Shown: positions 51,701 through 63,700 of the stretch, in pieces
Layout: each line of letters opens with the position of its first letter
How positions within the stretch are numbered: position 1 is the first letter of the stretch
From: Lichenostomus cassidix
Taxonomy: Eukaryota > Chordata > Aves > Passeriformes > Meliphagidae
Length of the DNA: 64,000 nt
Direction of reading: 5' to 3'
Assembly (NCBI GenBank): GCA_008360975.2
Contig: CM039183.1
Coordinates: 80,016,350 to 80,080,349 of the forward strand
Position numbers and translations under genes: made by a program
Notes under the pieces: model-generated
Database searches by the model: none
The model's input: only the letters and a program-made list of their open reading frames with translations
What the model was told of the DNA's origin: nothing

Positions 51701-54700
51701 CAATACACAATACTCTGTAGCATAGAAAAATTAATAGACTATAAAGAACTCCTACATGTGGCCCTAAAATACTAGACTTCATTGTACCATCTTTTGAAAG
51801 ACCTTATTAGGTATTACTCAGTACTTGTAAAGCCTACTTCTCACTTAAAAGAGCTCAAAAATATGACTGACACAGCATCATCATAATGTGTTTAGGCAAA
51901 CATACTAACAATGTCCTGCATCAGAAAGCAAAATTCCTTGCTTTCAGAAAAAGATTTAAAGCCAAGGTTATTTATGCAGAATGCTAAAATGCAGCTGGTG
52001 CAGCAGCAGCAAGTGCCATAAGAGCTTCACCAGTTTTTGGCAGAACAAAGCTAAAAGAAAAGAGCATAAACAGCACAATAGGCAACCAAGAAGTAACAGA
52101 GGAATGATTCTCTCACTTGACTCCATAGAAGACCCTCCCAGAAATACACTCTGAAAACTCTAGCCTGGATTTCAGGGATGCACAGCTCAAAAGGTGCTCA
52201 AAAAGCTTTTGTAACATGAGTCATCAGTACAGCCTCTGATACGTGAAAGAGCTCGTGTACTGCACTGTACTCAGTATTGTTGCTCAATGCTATTCACAGA
52301 TAACATACTGGAACTCCTGTATTTCTCCATAAAAATTGATTTTAAATCATTTCTGTGTTTATTATCAGACTAGATATTATCACTGTATTTTTAGTTCCTC
52401 CAATGCCCAAGCCTGTGCATCTGCTTGGCCTTCAATTTAACTCATTAATTGAGCACCTACATTTTCCTAACCACCACCTGCCAAACGCTTTTAGGTAATG
52501 AGGGAGTTTAGGCTTAACCTTCGTTCTGTCCACCATCATAATAGCACAATGAATTTTCTTGTGTTCAAGTTTCAGTGGAAGATTTTGAGAAAACCAAATC
52601 TAAAGATACATGACTGGATTACTTCCTTCTTAACATGAAGGGAATAAGAAAAAAGATCATACTACCTTAGAACGAGGCTTCCCATTTTCTCCATAGGAAG
52701 ACCTATCTTCTATTGCTTCAGGTGGCATATAATTCATTGTGCCAGCCTAGCCACAAAAAAAAAAAGAAAAAAATCGTCTTTAAAGCATGCATTACACTTC
52801 ATTCCCTTAATAAATACTTAGATTTCTGTCCCAAAACACTGAAGAGCATCTACAAAATGTTTGTTGTATTAAGGCTGAAGGCTGTTATTATTCTGATCAT
52901 TAAAAGCATGTAAAAATCAATATACATGAATATTCATATACACATATGTGGCTAGCACAGGCTTTTCCCATGAGAATTCTTTTTGTGTTTTATAAATAAA
53001 GATAAAGTTTGGATGTTATTAAAAACAGTGTCCCAAGATCTGGACGGTGCAGGCCTGGCCAATCAGGCCTAGGGGGAGGCTTCTGGCCGACCAATCTGGG
53101 TGACCTTTGAAAACTCTATATATATGATGAAATCAAAACAATAAAGGTCTTTCCTTCTTGCCACTGAGAACTGGTTCTTCTTTACTCTGCTAGCGGCTCA
53201 ACAGCGACACACATAAAACCATTCAGCATAAAATTTCAGTATTAATTGAGGTGATTACAATAATCAAAATTATCAGCAGGTACTACAGCACTTCACAGAA
53301 AAATGGACATGAATTTTCCAAAAGTATTTCACCTGAGAATCTTTAACGATACTTGTCACATCTGGCTGCATTTGGTTTGCAATGCCAAAGTCAATTAGTT
53401 TTAACATGCCATCAACTATAAGAAAGTTTGCTGGTTTCAGATCACTGTGAATAATGCCTGTAAAAAAGAGTTTAAAGTCAATCAGAGTTACTACCTTGAG
53501 TTTTAGCATTACTCAATTCCCATAATCCTTGCACAGAGGAAAGGTACAGATTGGCTTTACCTGGGTCTCTGCAGATTTCATAAGTGTTTCACTTTCTTTC
53601 TTAACAGTTAAGACTTGCATGAGTTTAGTTAGAATTTCTACTTTTTCAAATCTGCAGGCACCCCAGAACAGCTCCAAGCAGTTTGAGCTGCACAGTCTGT
53701 CTCAGTTTGGGACAGACCCTCCAGCTCTGTGTGCACACTGCCACACAGACCTGCTGCTCTGGAGCAATTCAGTGGCCTGTCCATGCCTGTAGCACTCTGC
53801 AATTAGCTAAGCAAGTACTTAAAAGAATTATATTGCTCAGTCTGATCAAAGGTACCATTCACTGAGGAGTACACACAACTGACTTCTCACAAAACCTACT
53901 TGGAACAACTTAATATCAATTTTCGTTATTATCTACATAATCAACCAATCCATCTCTATATCTTACAAAAATGCATGTGATCTTTCTGAAAAAAGACATT
54001 GATGTATGTACCCTGAATTTCAGTATGTTTTGCTGTTTGCTATATTATTGAATGCTCTAGTCCTGAAAATAGGTGATGCTTTCTGCTATATGTACTGGTC
54101 TTCATTCTTATATAAGAAAAGATCCAAGTCTGCCCTCTCCTTTATGCTATACAGCCAAACAGAATACAGATGCATACACTTTTATTACATAGGTGAAGAT
54201 GAGAGGAAAGCCTGAAGAACTCTAAGAAAAAGCTGAAACACTTTGTCAAAGTAAAGATGACAGAGCTGTCATTAATGTCAAAGCTATTTTCAGAGAATGA
54301 GTGGCTAAAATTTGAGTCTAATAGAGAACAAGTGGAACTGGGAGTATACACTGTAGCCCAATACAGAAAATATTTTCTGGCTGTTGTAAGAAAACAGACA
54401 GCATAACATAAACAGTGACATTTGTAGATCCCTCTTGAGTTAGCTAAGTCTACCTCTGCATCAAGATTTACCTTGGTCGTTTGTTTCTCTGATTTTTTTT
54501 AAAGTACATTAACTACCCATCTTTGAAGATCATTAAGATTACACCAACACTAAAAAAAGTATCACCTCCAAACTTAAAATACATTCATTATCTGCCATAT
54601 TACCAATACAAATACCTAGAATTATTTAAGAATACCATATTCATGGATTGTGTGAACAGCTTCCAGCATATTTTTCCAATAGCTCTTTCGTTCCAATGGA

Positions 54701-57700
54701 TCCATCTTTTTTTTCTTTTTAAGCCAGCTATTGAGATCAATATTCCCACACTCCATTACCATGTAGATATGTTGATCAGTAATTTCACTAAAAGAAAAAA
54801 GTGTATGTTAAAAGTGAAGGAATTAGCTTTTTATAGAGAGACACTGGTTAAATAAAATCAGTATTTACTCACTAGTCATAAAGCCGGATGATCTTATCGC
54901 TATGTTGCTGCAGTTTACTCAAATGAGCAATTTCATTCTGATAGCTCTGAACAGTCTGTTGATCAGCTTCCTCTAGATTCACATATTTGACAGCATACAG
55001 CTGCTTCTTGGCATTTAGTACTTGAAACACCTGCAAAACAGTATCAGTTAATGATTTCATTCATCCCCATCTGATTTACTATGGTCCTTCACATCTCAAC
55101 TCAGCCAGAATATCAAATATCTACCTTTTCAAAAGGAAGAAACAATAAAAAAAAATTCATACAAGGCAGCATGAAGGAAAAAAAAAAAAAAAAAATCAAG
55201 AAAGAAGTCACCAGTTACAACAGAAACAACCCTCTATCAGAGGTTATCTTGGTGCCACATGGTATTTTACCAGGTGTGGTATTTGATGAGTTAGAAGTGT
55301 TCCTAAGATAAAGATTACAAAATAACACTTGCAGAGATAGACGTTTGATCTGCCCTCACACATTCATTTTGTCACACCAAAATCATTTGGAGGCTAGACC
55401 ACATGGCGCATGAGAAGAGGCTGAGACCACAGTCTGTTCAGTCTTAAGATGAGAAGGCTACAGGAAATCCAAGTGCAGCCTTCAGTTATTTAAAGGGAAG
55501 ATATGACAGACTACTCTTGGATCACTGAAGTATGAGATGCAACAGACACAGCTAACAACAAGGAAAATTACAATTGGATATTGTGATTTTTTTCCACTGT
55601 CATGTAGTCCAACAGGAAAACCACTTGTCCAGACAGGCTATGAAATCTCCATCCTTGGTGATACTCAAATGCAAAAACTCATTAATAACATGCTCTATTT
55701 TTGCCTTGTTTTAAGCAGACTATGAGACAAAGTGACACACAGAGTTAGCCCTGTCATTCTACAACTGCACACTGCACATCTTCTTTCTGGAGGTCCCTGC
55801 TGACTGCAAGGTGGCTAACATTATTCCAATTGACAAGAAAGGCGTAAGGGAAGACACAGGAAACTACAAACCTGTTGGCCTAATCTCAGTTGCTGGAAAA
55901 ATTACAGAGAATATCCTAACTAGGTATTACTGAAATGCAATTATCAGGCACAGGCAACATGGATTCACAAACAGAAAGACCTCTTTAAGTAATTAGTTAA
56001 ATTAGCTATCTTTAGAACACATTCTCTAGAAGCTGTGCTAAGACACATGGAAGACAGGGAGGTAATTTGAGAGAGCCAGCACAGCTTCATCAAGTGCAAG
56101 TCCTGTCTGACCAACCCAGTGACCTTCTGTGGCAAAGGGACTCCATCAGTGGACAAGGGAAGAGATACAGGTATCATCTACCTGGACTGCTTTCACATAG
56201 TCCCCCACAACATCCAGCTAAACTGCTTAAGCTGTTAAGAAAATAAGGAATTATAACTAAACCAAGAGATTCTGCCAAAATCTTTTCCCAAGCTCCCATG
56301 ACCCCAAGTTTCCCCAAAATGTAAAAACCAGCTCACTCATCACTTCAGACATAGCTACAATTCTGCTTGTCATGCAAGTTACAGAAGTAGTAAGAGATGG
56401 TCTGCCTCCTTAAGGAACTCAATCAACTTTACCAGTCACCCATTTCCCAACAATGTAATCACACTGCTCTAAACAACAGCCTCCCACATTAGGATGTAGA
56501 CAATGCAGCACATCTCTTCTAACAGAAGAGCTGATTCTATAAGGAATTTTAATGGTTGCTCTACCACAAAAATTATCTTCAGGAGCAAAAGTTCTAGATT
56601 CCCTGGGTCAAGCAGTGTGTACACATTAGCACTAGGCACTCATTAGATATCTTCAACATGTATTTACAATAAAACTACTACTGTGTAAATGAGTGACTGC
56701 CTAATAGGATAAAGGAGCACCTTACCTTACTCGAGCCTCCACTACCTATTTGCTTTAATACTGTATAAACTCTTCCATTGACAGCAAGGCATTCATGTGA
56801 AGGTATAGAAGCTGGAACCTGTGTACATCATACAGAAAAGGTTAAGAAATAAATGTTGACACGTAACAGAACTTAGAGGTTTGCTTTTCATTAAGTTAAA
56901 ATGCTTTGTCTTGCTCTTTCTGAAGAAGATAGTTTTTTACAAGCAGTAAAGAAACTTCAAATGAAAGCTAGAAGATCCCCACATAGTGATCATCATTTGG
57001 CATGTAACATCATTGAACTCTTGTAAAAGGTGCCAGTGCTCTTCATACTGTAAATCAAGGGTGTTCTTTAATAAGGCTTCCCAGATCATTAGAGACACCT
57101 CCCTCTTTACATATAACGTCAGAACCTATATTATCTAAGAGACTTTCAGTCCCAGCATGCAACTTAAGGGCTGTACTGAAATATCTCACCGTTTTATTTG
57201 AAGCTAATTACTACCTAGAAGACTTCAGTGCTGTGAAGTTGAAACAGTCTGCATTGCCCATATTGGCTACACCAAGCCATACAAAGGCCTCAAGTTTGAT
57301 TTACTAATATTATCCTCTGGTGGGAATCTTAAGCCTATCCCCCAGTTCTATCTACAATTGGGAAGATTCCTACCTGAGTGTGCAATACATCTAAGGTAAC
57401 TAATTTTTACATGATGTCAGGCCACAACAAACATATCAAAATTTGTGAAATCTAGCAAAGATGGAGGAAGAATGCAATTCTTCATTCTTTTACCCAATTC
57501 AAACTCATGGTTTTCAACACACACTGCTTCTCTTTATTGGTACTGCACTGTAGTGGGTAGTACCACTGTAAAAGCACTGCAGAACAAAAATAAAGACTCT
57601 AGTTCTTTCCTCTGTCATTAAGTAGTATCTGAAAAGGCTTAGGCTGCAGCCATAAAGGCTCCAGCATTTTGACAAAACTCAACTGATTTTTCAATACCTG

Positions 57701-60700
57701 ACTTATTTCATCTAAATTCAGACATACACATGAAGTTATTTTGGGAATAACAGACTACTTTCCATTACTCACCCAGGAAAATGAATGGTAACTTCAGATT
57801 AAAAAAAAATATATACACACACTTATTTTACTTAAAGTAGTTCCCAGTGAAAACACGTGGCAAAAAAAGTGACAGAAAATTGTTACCTGCAAGCCAACTT
57901 GATTTTGAAATGGAGTTGCTGGAGTATGTGGCAAGTAATATGGGAACTGGCTGTAGGGAGTAGAAATTTGACATCCTGGTACAAACTTGTCCTTTACGAC
58001 TGGTGTGTTGAAACTAACAAAAACATAAACAATACCTGCATTTAGTCGTATTTTTAAAGGATTATTTTAACAACAAAGTTGAAATCTTCCATGTTTCTTG
58101 AAAGTTAAACCCTATGACTAGCAAGAGCCCAAGCCTCTATTTCATTCAGTAATTACCATTATTAAGACCACTTCAACTTCTTGATTTAGAAGTCCTTTCA
58201 GAAATACACTGAAACTATCATATTTAGAAAATACTTTTTAAAACACTAACTCCCTATCTTCAGACACTAACCAGCACTTCCCAGAAACTGAAAAATGAAA
58301 GAACTATAAAGCTAGAAGAGCTGACCACCAGAGAGTTTGAGCCACAGTTACTTTTCTCCAGCTTATTATTATTTATTCAAAAACCTTTTAGATTAGCTTT
58401 TTTCTAAAGTAAGCATACTGAGACAGACAACTTCAAAAACCCTCACTATTGCCTTTAGAGCTTTAGCTACCCGGTATATGAGCAGAAAGATCATAGATTT
58501 AAAAAAACTAAAGATTGAAAAAAATCCTATGGCTTTTTAAATTTGTTCTCGAGGTGTCTGCCATCTATTTTGCTATAATACTGAAGATACTTAATTTTTC
58601 CCCACTGTATTTGCATAAACTAATGCCAAGATCAGAACTGGAAGAGAACGTATATACCTAGAATTTATTTGGTAGAGTAAAATCACAGAAGTTAAAAAAA
58701 AAGGATAAAACCAGTCAAAAGTATAGTTCTCACTGAATACAGAAGCCCTCAGCAATTCTGCATATTCCCCATGTGCATACAAATTAATGAATGAGAATTT
58801 AATCAAGGACTACTATCAAGTTCCTTCATGAGATGATGTGGTTCATTCCCTACATATATTCTGAATTCTACAGCCAGGGAGACAGAGGCCCTATCAACAG
58901 GAACAGTGCTTACTCAGCATACAACCTTGACCTATATGATTCATCCTAGAGACTTATGAAAACAATAAGTAATCACATAATTAGAAAGATTTGCCAACAC
59001 CGGCATAGGGGTTTATGCCCAATTTAAGGTCACATGGATAAATTAATGCTATCATTTCCTAACTTAAGTGCATAATTCTGCAAGCCTCTGGATTTCTTAA
59101 AGTGCTTTTAAAAAACCTCAGACACTTGCATTATGGGAACTAAACTGATATATATAGTTATCAATCTAAAAAGCCTGCCAGTCACAAAAAAATATTATCC
59201 AAAAGAAAGTGTCATGTAGCAGGGATCAGTGAAAAAGGTAAATGCTGTACTGAGGACTTACTGATTTCATGGTAAACATCCAAATGGTGAAACGCTGATG
59301 GAAAAGACAAAGGTCCCTAAACACAATCTGAATCTCAAAGTTAGGCACTTTACAGAAGCACTTGGAATGTTTGCTGTCAGAACAGAAAAGTTTAAGAAAC
59401 CATGTAGAAATATGCTTAAGTCTTTCCAGAGATCAACTAACTACCATCTTACAGTAGGCTTACCAGGCCATATAATCATTAGATGTGGTTCTTGGTGTTC
59501 CATAAACATGTGATGGGTCACTTTTCTTAGAAACAGCATCTGATGGTGATAATCGTCTTGAAACAGGATGACCAGACTGTTCAACATTTGTTGGTTTTTC
59601 CTACAAAGGGCAAAAAGCAAGATATTACATCGCACAAGGAGCCACAGTTAAGAACACGAATAATTTCTTCAACATGAGCAGGCTGCTACTAGCACACATG
59701 TGCTACATGTTCTTGTTGCTTTACCTCTCTGTAGCAGCTTTTCCGTGACACTTCTTGAGTTGGCCTTTCTTTTCTGGCACTAACACAGTTTAGTTTTATC
59801 TGCTCCAACTGTTTTCTATAGCTTTCACCAAAACTAGATCGTTGCTGTTGACCTTCCAGGCTCCTGGGCTCTGGTATCTTCAGCTCCAGACGCTGAACTT
59901 CATTTTCTGGGAAAAAATAACAAAAAAACCAAAAACCACACACACATTTAATGTGTTATTAAAAAGATTCAATACTTGAAATAGTCTCTAGATAATTTTA
60001 CCTGATTTTCTAGATCAGGCTAAACAGACAGAGTTGATTTACTGGAATCAGACCTTAAAAGACATTAATGTAATCTGCAGGTTTCATACTCAATTCAGTA
60101 TAGTAACATGGCTACTTTCTTCAAAATCTTAGGATACTGCTGTAATAGTAATAAAGATGTAACTGTTTCCTCCGTTAACACACAGAATAAGAGTATGTTC
60201 ATAAATTGTACCACAACATCCTGGGACACTGAGCAGGTTTATAAGGCACTGAAGATAAACTTATTACAACACTTCAAATTAGAAATCTGTTGTCTGTGAC
60301 AATAGGCAACCTATAATCCAGTGTAATGACTGAAGCCAGAGGCCTAAAGGCACTTGGCACGCTGTCTCCTGGTTCCTTTTGCACAGGTAATAGGACAGTG
60401 AATTGGTGGGATATGACAGTGCAGGCTGCAAACAGAAAAGCTTAAAGAGTGTCCCTTCATATGCTTGAAATGCTTTCTTTTCAAACAACTAGAAAGCAGC
60501 ATCCCATGCTGAGCAGCTTAGTGCCATTCAGCTACTGAAGGACTCAACTACCTCAACCAGCATCTCACCTGGAAACCTGAATGAGGTACACACAGGGAAA
60601 GCATGACCTGAACCCCAAACTGTTCCCAATGCAAGTCAGTGAGTAAGGTTTTGCTGGGGAACTAAGAGGACAGTGAAAAATCACCATTTTTCAACTGAAA

Positions 60701-63700
60701 TGTTTTCTTTCCTACAATACATATGTACTTACATATAATCCTAAATCCAACTCTTGCAGTATTAGACATTTTCACCTAATTTCTTCAGCAGGATCAGAAA
60801 GGCACTGAGGAAACTAGGTTTCTGATGAAACCCTGAAGTAACCAGTAGAGATTAATAAATTTATTCCATATTCCATGGTGTTGGTGGTAAATGATCAGTA
60901 GCAACCTTCTAAATTTTACTAGCCCTGAAACATTTGCTATAAATCCAAGCTGGTTATAACATTTTCCAGGAAGACACAACATAATGTAATCTCATGCCAC
61001 CCCTATTTTTAGATGACTTCACACAACAATCAAAATCCATGTATTAGATAACCCAGTATCTACCGAAGTATTTATTTCTAAAATACACCAAAACTGGCTG
61101 TTTCTAAAAGAACTCAAATCCTTCCCCAAAAGTATGTTAATAATACCGTAAACATCTCAGCCATTTAAATGATGGCAAAAACCTACATTTCTTTAAAAGA
61201 CAGCTAAAAATGGCAATACAGTTAAGGCTAAAAACCATGTTTAAACCAAAGCATTTACAGTAATTCAAAGAATAATAGTATATTTGATTGACAATGAAAC
61301 TTAATAAACCTCTAAAAAGTACACATTTATTTGGTACAAGTGTTATTCAAACCAAAGGATTCCTTAAATACAAGTTAAATTGAATTGCAATCAATATAGG
61401 TGGAAATTATCCAGGATTTTTTGCACAAAAGGAAAAAAGGGACATTGGAGAACCATACCACTATAATTTGTCTCAAAAAAACCCCCAAAAACCTAAATAG
61501 ACCCTTCAAGAAATTTATAGTCCTCCATTTGAATTTCTCTCCACCAACATCTACCTTTTTTCCTTTGGTATAAACTAATATTGTTATCTGATAAACTGGC
61601 AATATTTTCCTACTCTCAGGCCAACAGGTGTTAAGCTGAAATATTCCACTATTGTTATTTCAATGCCTCTTTGTTATATGTATTGCAAGAGGTAAGAACA
61701 TAATGAATTAGCACTATACATTCACATTTTACTTCAATCCCAGCACTTCACAGTTTTGGACACTGTGGGTGTTTGTGGGTGCTGGGACTGTTTTTTCCCC
61801 CACAACTATCAGAGACACCACACAAAAGCCAAATTTTAATTACCTACTCCTCAATTCCAATTAGCATGCACTTTTTAAAAAAAACAGAGCAGCAAATTTT
61901 CAATGCTTACTCTATTTCAAACTACTTAGACATGAAATTAATAGTTACCTTCTCTTTTCTTCACAAGACTTGTATCCACTTTGTTTTTAAGAGTCACGGT
62001 TGAATTGGTAGCTGTCTCTGAGCTGCCCTCATCCAACATCTGCAACTGTAAAGCTGTTTTCTCTTGTAAGGACTAAAAAAACATAAAAAGCATCTTAAAA
62101 AAGAGAATCAAAAGAAAACACAAGACTAGTATCCAAAAGACATGTCCTATGGTAATTAAATGGCAGATGCACCACAAAGTAAATATGCTTCAGGGTACAG
62201 TGCAGGTTACATAGGCAAGTATTACTGTTGCTATTTTTAACTACATCAACATTCTAAATTTCAATAATCCGGTTTCTATAATAGAATCATTTCTATAGAA
62301 AAGATAATAAAAAAATAATATATTATAATAATGAAAATAGAGTATTTTCTGTATTATAGAAAAGATTCTAAAATATTAAACACCTAAATGCTTTCTATTC
62401 TGGAATTTTGTTTTAGGTGATGGGGACATGGGACATGAAAATGCAAGCCATAGCTGGAAACCCATCTTTATCCAATGCTATGATTTATGGCTCCATACAG
62501 CAGTGTAACTTAGTTCAATGGACTTAAATAGAGTATTTCCCATGATAAAATTCATGACTACAGCTAAAAGAGGTCCTGTAGTCAAGTTGAAATCTGTTTA
62601 TCCCCACTTCATAAATCAGATGATTTGTAACAGCATTCCCATTGCTCCCATCAGAGGTATTATTTAGAGAAAGCTCTTTTTTAATGCCTGATTATGCGTA
62701 ACAATTTTCAAGTTTAAAAGCCACAATGAACATTTCTATTAATAAATGATTACCTAAAGGGAAAGAAATACTACATTATTTCTTCTCTAAACTGAAACAG
62801 GTGTTATTATCTTTCATACTAATACCATAGGAGAGCTAGAGTTCTTTTTACGTATTTAAAAAATACTGAAGTTACCTGCAAGTCTCCCAGGCTGTACGAA
62901 TCACGCCCACTAGATTTCGGCTCTGATGGTGGAAAACGTGCAACGATGGCTGTGCGTTTGGAGCTGCACGATTGCCTAGTGAAGTAACATTGTTAATAAC
63001 ATCACATGCCAGCACACAGTGTGGTGATAGCCTTTTTGTGAATGAGATGAAAAAGTAGCTGTGTGAAGACTTTTGGCTATGAGCTTCAAATAAAGAGAAA
63101 AGCAGGTCCACTTGGACAGCAAAGTGAGAAATAATACAATGAAGTCCTACAGAATGAAGATTTTAAAATATTTTGAATGCTACAAGACTGCCTTATCTCT
63201 AATTTTAAAACCTGGACTACACAAACGTAAATATATTTTGAACAAAATTTATTTTTGCCTTAATCTCCCATTTCTTTTGAGCTCACTGATTAGCCAGAGC
63301 AAGAAATTTACCTTTACATGCTTTCATGCAAAGAATCTAAGTAGTAAGATCAGAAGTAGGTTTCTGTAGTATCTAATGCAACTATAATGACTATTTGTGT
63401 CAAACCTTCAGGTCAAATTTAACATTAACATCTGACATTTCCACTATCCAATGAAAGCACCATTGAAAAGGAGTATTAAAATCTGTTGTTCTTTATGTAA
63501 ACCAAATAACCATACCTCTTCATAACACTAGCTGTAAGAGGGACATCTGAATCCTCCATGTCCTCACCATCATCAGATAGCAGGGTAACAGGAACCCTCC
63601 CAAAGGGGCAAATCTAAGAGCAAATTCAAAGTTATCAGGTGTATAAAGCAGAATAAAGATTTTAAGATTAAGAAAACATTACACATTTTACCTGGTTTGA

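Noticed and set aside
11444..53209. Full-length provirus between the related LTRs
   Set aside because: Each copy has its own target duplication, and no gag, pol or env sequence lies between them, so they are independent solo LTRs.
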